64,000 nucleotides of DNA from Candidatus Chloroploca asiatica (GCF_002532075.1 NZ_LYXE01000086.1:1-64000); one strand, 5' to 3'. Counted from the first letter of the stretch, positions 1 through 8,718 are shown. Notes: generated by a model not told the origin, from the letters alone. Translations and numbers: made by a program.

Positions 1-415
1 GGGGCCGAGCACGCGCTCGCGGATGTCCAGGGCGCGTTCATAGAGCGGACGGGCCGCGTCGTAGTTCCCTTGGGCATAGTGCAGGCCCGCGAGATTGTTG
101 AGGCTTTGGGCGGTAGCGGGATGCTCGGGGCCGAACACCCGCTCGCGGATGTCCAGGGCGCGTTCGTAGAGCGGACGGGCCGCCGCATACTGCCCCTGCG
201 CCCGGTAGAGTTCGGCGAGATTGTTCAGGCTGGTGGCGGTATCGGGATGCTCGGGGCCGAGCACGCGCTCGCGGATGTCCAGGGCGCGTTCGTAGAGCGG
301 ACGGGCCGCCGCGTACTGCCCCTGCGCCCGGTAGAGTTCGGCGAGATTGTTCAGGCTGGTGGCGGTAGCGGGATGCTCGGGGCCGAGCACGCGCTCGCGG
401 ATGTCCAGGGCGCGG
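1..415. repeat. 126-bp tandem repeats encoding TPR units
   Basis: The block containing gatgtccagggcgcgttcg recurs at about 146, 272 and 398, a period of 126 bp or 42 codons. Adjacent units are nearly identical at the DNA level, apart from one diverged unit near the left edge. This suggests recent expansion or gene conversion. Confidence 0.85.
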
Positions 416-816
416 GCGGCGTAGGCCTGGGCGGACGTATAGTTGCCCAGATGCCCCTCCATCGCCCCTGCTGCCACAATCGTGATCGACAACGCCAGTT
501 GCCCCAAAGGTGCACCCCAGCCAGTGACGAGCATCACGTTGAGTTGATGCAGGCCTTCTGTCGTGCCGACAAAGAGCTGAAATTGGGCCGCGCCGTAGCT
601 TCCGCCGAAGCGGTGCAGCACCACTGCGCCCGCGCCCAGAGCCTGGCTGCGTAGGTCTGGCCCACCTTCGAGCATACAATAGACCGCGTACTCTTCTTCG
701 ACGAAAGGCCAAGCTCCGCTGGTGCGCAGATCGACCGTGATTAGGTAACTCTGTCCGGCCACCGCCTCCCGCGGGAAATTCACGCTTGGCTCGACGCGCA
801 GGGTTGCCTCACTCAT
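1..816 (-). CDS. TPR protein with beta-rich N-terminal domain (partial, runs off left edge)
   Basis: The frame starts at an ATG at 816 and stays open to base 1, so at least 272 residues are present and the C-terminus is missing. Residues 1 to about 125 form a beta-rich domain beginning MSEATLRVEPSV, with no signal peptide. From about residue 130 onward come TPR_12/kinesin-light-chain type repeats of 42 residues, each with a core like ATATSLNNLAELYRAQG and YERALDIRERVLGPEHP. The start codon overlaps the stop of the upstream gene as ATGA, which points to translational coupling with the AAA, vWA and CHAT-like genes. I infer a sensor or scaffold role through the TPR surface. Nothing visible identifies an effector domain; one may lie beyond the edge. 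Confidence 0.85.
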   Translation of the reverse strand, partial: MSEATLRVEPSVNFPREAVAGQSYLITVDLRTSGAWPFVEEEYAVYCMLEGGPDLRSQALGAGAVVLHRFGGSYGAAQFQLFVGTTEGLHQLNVMLVTGWGAPLGQLALSITIVAAGAMEGHLGNYTSAQAYAARALDIRERVLGPEHPATATSLNNLAELYRAQGQYAAARPLYERALDIRERVLGPEHPDTATSLNNLAELYRAQGQYAAARPLYERALDIRERVFGPEHPATAQSLNNLAGLHYAQGNYDAARPLYERALDIRERVLGP

Positions 817-2534
817 GGTGTTTGCTCCAGGCGTAGCCGCAAGAGCGGGTTGCCGTAGTAGACGTAGACAGAACTGGCAAGGAAGCCAACCTCCAGATCT
901 TGTTGTCGTTGGCGATAGGTTTGCCGCACCTGTTCTTGTTCATCCTCATGTGCCGCTGTAAAAGCCACCTTGGCCTCCTGACGCAACACGGCGCGGGCCT
1001 GAACATACTTGTTGCGCAGCTGCCGCAGCGCCTCTGAGGGTGAAACATCCTGGACGATCAACGCCACCAGTTCACCCGCAACCTGGGTGCGGATCGGATC
1101 TGGCAAGTGAGGTGCAGCCAGGGTTATTAGCCCATCGGCGACATTGCGCATCAGCGTGTTGGTCAACTGGTCAAAGCTGTGCTGCATCGTGGTTGTCCAG
1201 GTCGTCCCTGTCCCAACCAGCATGATGATCGGACGCCGACTGGTGAGACGATCACCAAGGAAATTGTTCTTCAGGCCGTTGATGAGCGCCGTGCAATGGT
1301 TTACATTCACACCGCTGAGGTAAATCAGCGCGAATGCATCTGGTTTTGCGAAGAGCCGTTCCCAGAGATTAACCATATCGGCAGCGTGGTCAGGGTTGAG
1401 CCGCTGCAGCGCATCGGGGAGCGGCTGGTTATCAAGGCTAAGCGCAAGCACGCGCCCGTTGCGTTCCTCGTCCTGAACAACGAGTTGGCGTGTGGTGAAG
1501 TCTACAAAACGCTCCCAGCGCACCAGCAAACCCTGGCACCCCAGGGACCTCTCCTGGTATTCAAGTAATTCCCAGGGCAAGCCACTCTTGGCAAGATCAA
1601 AAAGGGCATAGATCGGATTATCACGCTGCTGAAAGCGTTGCTGCCAAACCCAGAAATCCTCAAGTTGACCACTAGAGATGGCGCGGATGAGGGTCAAAAA
1701 ACCTGGTTTTGATGCGCCCTGGGCCTGATCTAGCGTAAGATACGGGTAGGTTGCCGCGATGTCGAGCGAAAGCGCAATCTTTTGGGTGGGCACGTTCCCC
1801 TTGCAGAAGGGCAGGATCTCAAGCTGCTGCGCGGGCCGTTGCACGTAGATATAGGCCACATTGCTGGGGGCGACTGCTGGGTCGAGTAGTTTGAGTTCTT
1901 CAGCTCCAAGAAGTTTGATCTCCTCGCTGGAAAAGCCATCAGCTGAGGCAACCCCCTGTCCCTTGAGTTGCAGCTTCAGCGTGGTGACGTCCTGCTCGCC
2001 AAGCTCTTTGATCTTGCCATCCTCAACTTTCAGTCCGGCGCAGGCGTAGAGCACCAGGCGCAACGCCTGCGCCGGAACCTGAGCTGGAACATCGAAGCTG
2101 ACGAGCCAATCGTGGCGTAGTTGCCGTGCCTCAGACAGATCAGCACTGGTGAGGGTTCGCGTCGGTGCGCACAGCAGCGTGACCGGTTCGTCGTCAGCGG
2201 CGCGCAAGAAGGCCAATCGGTATGTGAGGCTGTGATTGGCCACCAGTGCCTGACCAGCATGGCCTACGGTCTGGGTGGTCACCTGGATCTGATACGACTG
2301 CCCAGGGCTCAGGCTATAGACTACTTGCCCATGCCCATCCTGCACGCTCAGACTGGCATAGAGGGCGTTGCCGCTGCCCATATACACCGTGTCGGCCAAG
2401 ATTTGGGTGCTGCTTGTCACTCCCCCACTGCCTGACATTTCCTGCACGCTGCCATCACGCTGCTGGCGCATGACCGCCCCTGCAGCCCCACGTGCGATGG
2501 CTGCGCCAATCGCAATGTTCTGCTCACCGCTCAC
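813..2534 (-). CDS. CHAT-like protein with degenerate catalytic residues
   Basis: 573 residues from a GTG start at 2534 that overlaps the stop of the vWA gene (GTGA). The C-terminal half has the shape of a CHAT (caspase-like) domain: an entry motif LPWELLEYQERS near residue 320, a core strand RPIIMLVG near residue 440, a late helix SEALRQLRNKYV, and the closing VYVYYGNPLLRLRLE. The two catalytic positions look lost. Where CHAT proteins have a strand ending in His-Gly this one reads IYLSGVN, and where they have Asn-x-Cys it reads LVGTGTT. The N-terminal ~250 residues are beta-rich and I do not recognise them. It sits between a vWA protein and a TPR protein in a coupled operon, so I infer a non-peptidase adaptor role. 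The CHAT assignment rests on motif order only. Confidence 0.75.
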   Translation of the reverse strand: MSGEQNIAIGAAIARGAAGAVMRQQRDGSVQEMSGSGGVTSSTQILADTVYMGSGNALYASLSVQDGHGQVVYSLSPGQSYQIQVTTQTVGHAGQALVANHSLTYRLAFLRAADDEPVTLLCAPTRTLTSADLSEARQLRHDWLVSFDVPAQVPAQALRLVLYACAGLKVEDGKIKELGEQDVTTLKLQLKGQGVASADGFSSEEIKLLGAEELKLLDPAVAPSNVAYIYVQRPAQQLEILPFCKGNVPTQKIALSLDIAATYPYLTLDQAQGASKPGFLTLIRAISSGQLEDFWVWQQRFQQRDNPIYALFDLAKSGLPWELLEYQERSLGCQGLLVRWERFVDFTTRQLVVQDEERNGRVLALSLDNQPLPDALQRLNPDHAADMVNLWERLFAKPDAFALIYLSGVNVNHCTALINGLKNNFLGDRLTSRRPIIMLVGTGTTWTTTMQHSFDQLTNTLMRNVADGLITLAAPHLPDPIRTQVAGELVALIVQDVSPSEALRQLRNKYVQARAVLRQEAKVAFTAAHEDEQEQVRQTYRQRQQDLEVGFLASSVYVYYGNPLLRLRLEQTP

Positions 2535-4420
2535 AGCGTCACCTCTGCGTCAAGCGGGGTCATGACTGCCAGCGGGGCATGCATAGCCATGGCCAGCCGT
2601 CGGGCCAACTCCGGGTAGAGCCGTGGCTCGGGGACGATCAGCAGGCGTTCGACGTGGGACAGGCTGGCGAGTTGATGGGCAATGGTGAGCGCATCATCAA
2701 AGCCCTGCCGCCCAACCAGCCCACGCACCGCCCCGCTGTGGCTGGCCACCAGGGGCAGATTGCCGCGTCCGTCGCTCAGGACGACCAGGCGTGCCTGGCG
2801 TACCGCGCTGCGTCCACCTTGGATCAGGTGGCGCAGTTGCTGCAACGCCAGTTCGAGGCCGTGGGCCAGCGGTGTGCCATAGCCTGGGCCAGCGTTCAAC
2901 GCAGTGTTGAGCTGCGGCACCAGTACGTTCGGCGCATTGAGCAGCGTGGCGCGCAACGGGTGTGCGGCATCCTGTGCGCCTACCTGCACCAGTGTCACCG
3001 CTGCCCGCGCCTGGTAGGCCCAGAGAATGTGCGGCATGAGCACATCAACCCAAGCAAAACCTGTCCGGCAGGTATGATCCACCACCAGCACTAGTTGCTG
3101 CTCGATCACCGGGGCACGCCGGTTGCGTCGCAGATCGCCGGGGTGCAGCCGTAAGCGCCCAGGGCACATCTCGGCCCCTCCCTGGCGCATGCGCTGCCAC
3201 TTCGCCGCCTCGATCAAGGTCGCCACCAGAGCCAGATCCTCGGTCGTCGTGGTCTGCTCCACCCCGATGATCGGGCCGGAGGCCGAGGGACTGGCCCGGA
3301 AGCGTCGCGACGGCATGCGCAACGGTTCACTCGCCTGTTGGCGTGGACTATCCTCTGGGTAGAGCCGCATATTCAGGCCGGGAAAGGTTGCTTCCATCCC
3401 GCCCACCAGCGTTTCGGGGCCGGGATCGCTGCCAGGAGCAACGGGCTCGTAGGAGCCAGGGCCACCCTCTGTTGCAGCGTCCGCTGGCTGCGGTGTGGAT
3501 TCCACCATACCAGACCCTTCTGAACCACTGCCGGTTTGGTCTGGTTTCGGAGGCGTTCCCGGAGCACCATCCCCTGGCTGTACTTGCTCAGGTGACCGTT
3601 CAGTCCGTGTTTGACCCTGGCTGACTTCACGCAACAGGTCGGTCGGCGTCTTGCCTTCCAGCCGAGCTAGGGCCATGATCAGGCGCGCAAAGCCCACAGC
3701 CCGCCGTGAACTCTCGGCGTCCGCTGCATCGGGGAAAAGTTGGAGCACATTTGCGGCCACGTCGGACTCAGGGCATGCCAGGGGGCGTTGCATCGCCGCG
3801 CCAATCTGCGCCAGCACCGCTGGCGGCAGCGTAAAAGGCGGTGGCTCCGCTTGCTCTGTCACGACCTGCGTACGCAGCGCCTGGACGCGATTTGGCTCAC
3901 GCAGAACCTCGCCTTCGACACGCAGCGCAAAGCGGTCGAGCAGATGCGGCGCAACCTGAGGCAGTTCAGCAGCGCGACAGGCCGCCAGCCAGCAGATCTG
4001 GGAGCGCCAGCGCCGCGACTGGCCGTGACGTTCCAGGCGTGCATCAGGGTTATCGAGCAAGCTCACACAGGCACGCTGGCCCACCAGTCCAAGTTGGGCC
4101 AGGTCGGGGATGAGTACCAGAGGAATGTTGTTGGCGTTGGTAAGTTCGCGGGTGAGCAGGCCGGGCAGCCAGGTAATTGGTGGCCCGTCAGGCACAGGGT
4201 TGAAGGCAAGGCCACCCCAGAGCGTATCTTCGTCCTGGGCCAGCGCCATGTTGATCAGTTCAACCGGCCGCCCCTCGGCCGCCGTGAGGGCCTCGGCAAA
4301 CGCAGCGGCAACAGTGCGCAACTGGCCCGGCGGCAGGTCAACCAGCAAGATGCGGCGCAGCGCCGGACTAACCGCAGCGGCGGCGAAGTTGCGGGCAAGG
4401 CTGTCAGGTAACTCAGCCAT
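2531..4420 (-). CDS. vWA domain protein, magnesium-chelatase BchD/ChlD-like
   Basis: 629 residues. The N-terminal third resembles the non-functional AAA half of BchD-type subunits (IRRILLVDLPPG-like entry, no Walker A). A Pro/Gly/Glu-rich linker spans about residues 270-350. The C-terminal third is a vWA domain with strand LVLVVDHTCRTG, then GTPLAHGLELAL and VVLSDGRGN, the last matching the conserved BchD SDGR/TDGR motif. The metal-binding DxSxS is altered to DxTxR. It overlaps the AAA gene upstream by 8 bp and the CHAT-like gene downstream by 4 bp. BchI/BchD-like AAA-vWA pairs outside chlorophyll synthesis act as remodelling machines that move a partner. No other bacteriochlorophyll gene is nearby, so I do not call it a chelatase. 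Confidence 0.85.
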   Translation of the reverse strand: MAELPDSLARNFAAAAVSPALRRILLVDLPPGQLRTVAAAFAEALTAAEGRPVELINMALAQDEDTLWGGLAFNPVPDGPPITWLPGLLTRELTNANNIPLVLIPDLAQLGLVGQRACVSLLDNPDARLERHGQSRRWRSQICWLAACRAAELPQVAPHLLDRFALRVEGEVLREPNRVQALRTQVVTEQAEPPPFTLPPAVLAQIGAAMQRPLACPESDVAANVLQLFPDAADAESSRRAVGFARLIMALARLEGKTPTDLLREVSQGQTRTERSPEQVQPGDGAPGTPPKPDQTGSGSEGSGMVESTPQPADAATEGGPGSYEPVAPGSDPGPETLVGGMEATFPGLNMRLYPEDSPRQQASEPLRMPSRRFRASPSASGPIIGVEQTTTTEDLALVATLIEAAKWQRMRQGGAEMCPGRLRLHPGDLRRNRRAPVIEQQLVLVVDHTCRTGFAWVDVLMPHILWAYQARAAVTLVQVGAQDAAHPLRATLLNAPNVLVPQLNTALNAGPGYGTPLAHGLELALQQLRHLIQGGRSAVRQARLVVLSDGRGNLPLVASHSGAVRGLVGRQGFDDALTIAHQLASLSHVERLLIVPEPRLYPELARRLAMAMHAPLAVMTPLDAEVTL

Positions 4421-5384
4421 GGGTGTTGAGCCGCTCGCGGATCAACTGATCATCCTCGGGTTCGCGCCAGAAAGCCTGGGCACCCTGACTGGCCTCGACG
4501 CGGCGATGCTGGAGGGCCAGGCGTGCCACCTTAGCTAGGTGCTCGGTCGTAACCTGGGGCGCTTCTTCAAGGGCTGCTAGGGCCCGTGCAGCGATGAGCA
4601 TCACTAGGTCGCCACGATGGCCCTGCATTTCAAAAGCCGTCGCCGCTGCAATACATGGATCGACTGCCGCCGCCACATCTACGGTGATCAGGCGATCCTT
4701 GGCGGCCAGCAACCGCTGGGCATACACCGCATCCTGTTCGGCGTGGGCCAGCACCACCCTGACTGCCTCCGGTTCATCGGCCAGGGCCGCATCATAGGTC
4801 AGCACGGCATGGATAATACTAGCCCGCTGCTCAGTCTGGCGATCAGCCTCAGCATAGACCATCAGCCCGAAGCGGTCGAGCAACTGCGGGCGCAGCAACC
4901 CTTCTTCCGGATTCATCGTGCCAACCAGGCTAAAGCGCACCCGCGCCTCTTCACGGATGCCATCGCGCTGGATTGAAAGCACCCCGGTCGAAGCGACATC
5001 GAGAATGATATTGACGATATGGTCATCGAGCAGATTGACCTCGTCAATGTAAAGCATGCGACCGTCAGCCTCTTGCAGCAACCCCTCCTGGCGTTCGGCG
5101 TAGCCCTCCATCAGCCGCTTGATCTGCCAGCCACCGACCACGCGATCCTCAGTCGCATTGATCGGCAATGTCACTGGGAGGTGCAGGTACAGCATCTGGG
5201 CAAAGGCGCGCACAACAGTAGATTTCCCGGTGCCACGCTGACCGCTGATCAGCACGCCACCGATGCGTGGCGCAATGAAGCTCAACTCCAGCGCGAGCTT
5301 CATTTGGTCTTGGCCGACAATCATGCTGTAGGGCATGATAGGTGATATAGTGGGCATTGACATAGGCAAAGTGAGCAGCTGCAT
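4413..5384 (-). CDS. AAA+ ATPase, BchI/MoxR-like
   Basis: 323 residues, close to the size of BchI. The Walker A GQRGTGKST lies at residues 48-56 and the Walker B is MLYIDEVNLLDDH. A sensor region LVGTMNPEEG is followed by the arginine-finger stretch LRPQLLDRFGL, and the C-terminal lid reads GHRGDLVMLIAARALAA. All catalytic elements are intact. The first ATG gives a 20-residue leader; internal ATGs at residues 8 and 10 are alternatives and none has a clear Shine-Dalgarno. It is the first gene of the coupled four-gene operon. I infer that it powers remodelling of the vWA/CHAT-like partner. Confidence 0.9.
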   Translation of the reverse strand: MQLLTLPMSMPTISPIMPYSMIVGQDQMKLALELSFIAPRIGGVLISGQRGTGKSTVVRAFAQMLYLHLPVTLPINATEDRVVGGWQIKRLMEGYAERQEGLLQEADGRMLYIDEVNLLDDHIVNIILDVASTGVLSIQRDGIREEARVRFSLVGTMNPEEGLLRPQLLDRFGLMVYAEADRQTEQRASIIHAVLTYDAALADEPEAVRVVLAHAEQDAVYAQRLLAAKDRLITVDVAAAVDPCIAAATAFEMQGHRGDLVMLIAARALAALEEAPQVTTEHLAKVARLALQHRRVEASQGAQAFWREPEDDQLIRERLNTHG

Positions 5385-5612
5385 TAGGTGGATTGACTAA
5401 CTATAGTGTAGCACTGGTGTCAATGGAGGGTCACTTGCCCATGTTCAGGTTTCACTTTACGCCGTTGCGTTTTAGGATCTGCTTATGCATTGGCTCGGCA
5501 GTCAGCGTCAGTGCGAAGTCCCACCCACATCCAACTTTGGAGCACCGAGCACGCCCGCGCCTCATCGTACATACCGGTGCTATAGGCCCTCTACTAGGAA
5601 ACGCGACCCCAT

Positions 5613-5650
5613 AGTCAACCCCTCGTGAATAAATTCACGAGGGGTTGACT
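5613..5650. terminator. 18-bp perfect inverted repeat, hairpin
   Basis: Two perfect 18-bp arms (left arm AGTCAACCCCTCGTGAAT) are separated by only AA. The AACCCC/GGGGTT ends could serve as a bidirectional terminator. It lies in non-coding DNA next to a dispersed repeat, so a mobile hairpin element is an alternative. Confidence 0.6.
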
Positions 5651-5715
5651 CAACTGATACCAGAAAGAACATTCTGGGACGACGACATGCAAGGGATCAC
5701 GATGTCTACCTTGTT

Positions 5716-5764
5716 CCACGTTACAGTTTGATGCGGCTGGTGACACGAAGCTCGGATCAAGGCC
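5716..5764 (+). repeat. Dispersed repeat, copy A
   Basis: Contains the core ATGCGGCTGGTGACACGAA, followed by a form of CTCGGGTCAAGGCC. Other copies are at 9995-10043, 11101-11147 and, inverted, 10608-10656. Confidence 0.7.
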
Positions 5765-5892
5765 TACTTGTTCTTCTTACTCGGTTTGATTGTCTGCTGG
5801 TACGTCGTCTTGGGGCTTTTCTTCAGCTGATCGTTGGACACAAACCGTCCCGTGTCCGCGCTCTTATTGACTGTCTTAGGAGTTTTCGACAT
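5764..5892 (-). CDS. Small basic protein of the TGRFVS...PKTT type
   Basis: A 42-residue frame, ATG at 5892 to TAG at 5764. It encodes a Lys/Thr-rich peptide with TGRFVSNDQLKKSPKTT and ends KPSKKNK. I recognise the TGRFV...P-T-T pattern from widespread short conserved proteins of unknown function. No strong Shine-Dalgarno is visible (a purine stretch AGAAACGG precedes the ATG). The stop codon lies at the edge of dispersed repeat copy A, so the C-terminus may have been set by that insertion. No function can be assigned. Confidence 0.6.
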   Translation of the reverse strand: MSKTPKTVNKSADTGRFVSNDQLKKSPKTTYQQTIKPSKKNK

Positions 5893-6379
5893 CTGCCGTT
5901 TCTTTCTAGCTTTCTGTAGCGTGGGTTCAGGGCCATACATGCATTATCCGATACCAAGTACATACAATACAATAGCTCAAAGGTACTACCTCACCATGAT
6001 ACCTGGGCTCTGTGCAACAGAGGAACAGAAAACGCAATAATCGTTGCCGTGGACGAGCCCCCTTTCTTGCCACGAGAATCCGTAGCAGAGGCCACTCGCT
6101 GCGCTGAAGATCCTCCGGCAGGCTAAAACTGCAGGGGTAACAGTCGAGATACGTGTAAAAACGGAAGGGAAGCGCTGCGAAGAGAGATGTTGGGCAAGTG
6201 AACATCCCAACGATGATGGAACGGATAAAACTCAAGGTACCCTAAGAACCGCCCAAACACGCACCGTGGTCGTGGACGGCGTAACGGCGACGCAAGCCCA
6301 GGTGTGATCAACGACAGCCCCAGGTTTCCCAGCGCATTCCAGCGCTTCCGCTGCATCAGCCGCACGCCCCCGCGACCCC
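5893..6379. other. Intergenic, no supported gene
   Basis: About 490 bp of mixed composition. Frames on both strands are short and not protein-like. I see no repeat or clear promoter. Confidence 0.5.
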
Positions 6380-7453
6380 TCAGGCCCCGCCATCCGGCGG
6401 CTCTTCCTCGTCCGCGGCGGCCAGTTTCACCCGCTCATTGGCAATCACCGCCGCTTCAATGTAGCGGCGCGGCATCGCCAGACTGCTCCACCCCCCCGCT
6501 TCTTGCAACGCCAGCGGATCCGTCCCGGCCCGCGCCGCCCGCGTCGCCCAGTCGTGCCGACAATCATGCGGGCTCAGCCCCGCCACGCCGACCCGTTGGC
6601 CCAAGAGACGCACGCGGTCGCGGAGACCCTGGATGGAAATGGGGCCGCCGAGGTTGACCGCGCGCGGGCCCGTGGTGGCGCGAAGCACCTGGCCTTCCGT
6701 GCGCAGATCGCCCGCCGCGGCGTAGCGCCGGACGGCGCGGAGGGTGTCCCCCGTCAGGCGGTGGGTCTGCGTGGCATCCACTTTGCGCCGATAGAAGCGC
6801 AGCAGGCCCCGTTCCAGGTCAAGATCGCGTACCTGGAGATCGGCGACTTCGGAGACGCGCAGCCCGTGATCGAGCAGCAGGCACATCAGCACCGCATCGC
6901 GCCGTCCCTGCGGCGTCTCCGCGTGCTCATGCTTGAGGCGGCGCACCTGAGTTGCCGTGAGCTTCGTCGGGGCCTCTTTTTTGGCCCCCCGGCGCGTCGT
7001 CGTGCGCTGCGCATCACGGTTGCGGCCAGCCTTGGAGCGTGGGGCCGGCGCTTTGACCGTCTGGATCAACGCCAGCGCCTCCGGGCTGAGGGTGCCCGCA
7101 CGGGTGGCCTGGATGCAGTAGACCCGGATCGTCGCCAAGGCCCGCGCGATGCTCGCCAAACTATAACCAGCGGTCTCTTGCCACCGCAGGAACCCTTCGA
7201 CGAGGCCCCAGGTCACATGCGTCCAGGCGCTGGGTTCCGTGGCCCACGCCGCGTCCTTGGCTTCCCCCACGCCGACGGCAGTGAGATAGCGCTGCCAGCG
7301 GGCCAGGTCAGCATCCTGCGCCCGGCGGGTCTGTGCGGCAAGCTCGGCGCGGTAGCGGGCGAAAACGCCGTGCGCCGCAGCTTGGTCAGCCGCCGCCGCC
7401 GCACGCGCCAGCGTGTCGGGCGCGGGAAGACTGAGGGCATGATCATCAAGCAT
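6380..7453 (-). CDS. Tyrosine recombinase / phage-type integrase
   Basis: 357 residues from the ATG at 7453, chosen because GAGG sits 6 bases upstream; the frame stays open 13 codons further. The N-terminal half is an all-helical SAM-like core-binding domain (FLRWQETAGYSLASIARALATI). The catalytic domain shows Arg in DHGLRVSEV, the HxxR box LSPHDCRHDW, the GGWSS box (Trp in place of the second His, as in many integrases) and the nucleophile in RRYIEAAV. It is complete. An excisionase-like gene diverges from it across a 230-bp gap, a typical integrase/excisionase layout. It probably belonged to the element whose remains fill 6-11 kb. Confidence 0.9.
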   Translation of the reverse strand: MLDDHALSLPAPDTLARAAAAADQAAAHGVFARYRAELAAQTRRAQDADLARWQRYLTAVGVGEAKDAAWATEPSAWTHVTWGLVEGFLRWQETAGYSLASIARALATIRVYCIQATRAGTLSPEALALIQTVKAPAPRSKAGRNRDAQRTTTRRGAKKEAPTKLTATQVRRLKHEHAETPQGRRDAVLMCLLLDHGLRVSEVADLQVRDLDLERGLLRFYRRKVDATQTHRLTGDTLRAVRRYAAAGDLRTEGQVLRATTGPRAVNLGGPISIQGLRDRVRLLGQRVGVAGLSPHDCRHDWATRAARAGTDPLALQEAGGWSSLAMPRRYIEAAVIANERVKLAAADEEEPPDGGA

Positions 7454-7684
7454 GGGCGACCTCATCAAGGCGTCGATACAGTTGGCGGGCACGAGACCCG
7501 TGGGCGGACGGCCCGGCCCCGGCGTGACGCGCAGCGGGCCAGGGCGCTGGCGTTCATTATACCGTGATAAGGCCGTATTATCAAGGGGTTGTTCGCCCCC
7601 CGACGGCTACCGGCGAGCCTGCCCCATCCTCCCCGCAGATCAAGTAAAATAGAGCAGCTCTGTTTTCTGTGAAAGACGCCGCCC

Positions 7685-8239
7685 ATGCAGCTCACCACCG
7701 TGACCGTCATCAACGGCCACCTCGCCGCCGCCGAGGACACCGTCCCTAGCACGCTCGCCGTCGCGCCGCATGCCCCCGACGCCCCACGCGGCCTCTTCGT
7801 CACCCTCGTGAGCGTGGAAGATGCCGCGTACGATCTTGCCTACGCCGCCGTGATCTGCGGGGCGCTGCACCTCGATGCGGCGCAGCGTCCCGTGGCCGTC
7901 GATCTGCTCCACCCGCTGACCACCCTCACCCTGGTCGAGCAGGCGACCCTGCGGAACCACCTGATCCAGCAGGCATGGCGGGCCTGGGCGCGTGCTCCGC
8001 ACCATGTGCGCACCCTGCTCGGGTGTCCCGCCGCCCCGCTGCGCCTGGCGGACGCCGCCCGCCAGCTCGGGTACCCCTTGCCCACCCTTGCCAAGGCCGC
8101 CGCAGAGGATCGGCTGCCCACCATCCATGTCGGCGACCGTCACCTGGTCTACCTCGCCACCGTGACGGAGGCGCACGACCGGGGGCTGCTGCACGATCAG
8201 CGCGGGCGGCCCCCGCGCAAGAGAACGCCGAGGCGCTGA
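7685..8239 (+). CDS. Excisionase-like DNA-binding protein
   Basis: 184 residues. The C-terminal part has a MerR/excisionase-type winged helix-turn-helix: LRLADAARQLGYPLPTLAKA, followed by the wing LPTIHVGDRHLVYLATV. The tail is basic (GRPPRKRTPRR). The N-terminal ~110 residues are Ala/Leu-rich and unassigned. It is divergent from the integrase at 6380-7453, which supports a role in recombination directionality or in control of the element. The Shine-Dalgarno is weak. A longer frame on the opposite strand (7640-8746) covers it but has no recognisable domain. Confidence 0.7.
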   Translation: MQLTTVTVINGHLAAAEDTVPSTLAVAPHAPDAPRGLFVTLVSVEDAAYDLAYAAVICGALHLDAAQRPVAVDLLHPLTTLTLVEQATLRNHLIQQAWRAWARAPHHVRTLLGCPAAPLRLADAARQLGYPLPTLAKAAAEDRLPTIHVGDRHLVYLATVTEAHDRGLLHDQRGRPPRKRTPRR

Positions 8240-8490
8240 GCCGGTGGGGGTCGCCCGCTGCGGCGGTTCCCTGTTGGTGTCACAAGGGCGCATATGTGCC
8301 TTTGTTGCGCATATTCTGCGCCACCAGCACGGTCTCAGCGGCCATCCTTGCCCCACCACCCGCGTGCCTGCCCGTGGCCCCCGCAGCGCACGACGACCAG
8401 TGGGGTGAAGCGGCCAAGCGCCAAGCGGTCGCGGGTGGCGGTGGGCCTTGCAGGATGCCAGCGCACAATGCGTCGGGGCGTAGCGCAGGC

Positions 8491-8718
8491 TCAGTTCCGC
8501 TGCCAGGCCCGCCGCTGCCGACACCGCGTGCAGAGGCCGTCCGCGCCCTGGCGCTCCGCTGCCGTCAGCACAGCTTCGCAGCCAAAACAGCGGCTCAACA
8601 ATGCGACGAAGAACTGGCGATCTTCCGCGTCGACGAGGGCCAGATAATGACTCGTCAGCGCTTCGATCGTCAGGCGGGCGAGCACAAAGCGGGCATAACG
8701 CTGTGGGGTTGGTTCCAT
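8491..8718 (-). CDS. Small zinc-ribbon-like protein
   Basis: 75 residues from an ATG at 8718 preceded by GGAGGG six bases upstream, a strong ribosome-binding site. The N-terminal half is helical (RYARFVLARLTIEALTSHY). The C-terminal half has CFGCE and, about 18 residues later, CTRCRQRR, four cysteines spaced like a zinc ribbon. I do not know the family. Its position next to an integrase and excisionase suggests an accessory gene of the same mobile element, possibly DNA-binding. Confidence 0.6.
   Translation of the reverse strand: MEPTPQRYARFVLARLTIEALTSHYLALVDAEDRQFFVALLSRCFGCEAVLTAAERQGADGLCTRCRQRRAWQRN

Noticed and set aside
38-712. Arg/Pro-rich minus-strand frame
   Set aside because: It is a shadow of the TPR gene in another frame; the true frame is open from 816 to base 1 and gives clear TPR repeats.
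2531-5384. Bacteriochlorophyll magnesium chelatase (BchI/BchD)
   Set aside because: Both proteins are BchI/BchD-like, but no BchH or other pigment gene is present, the MIDAS is altered, and the neighbours are CHAT-like and TPR proteins.
6503-7567. 354-aa plus-strand frame
   Set aside because: Antisense to the integrase, no domain, composition typical of a GC-rich shadow frame.
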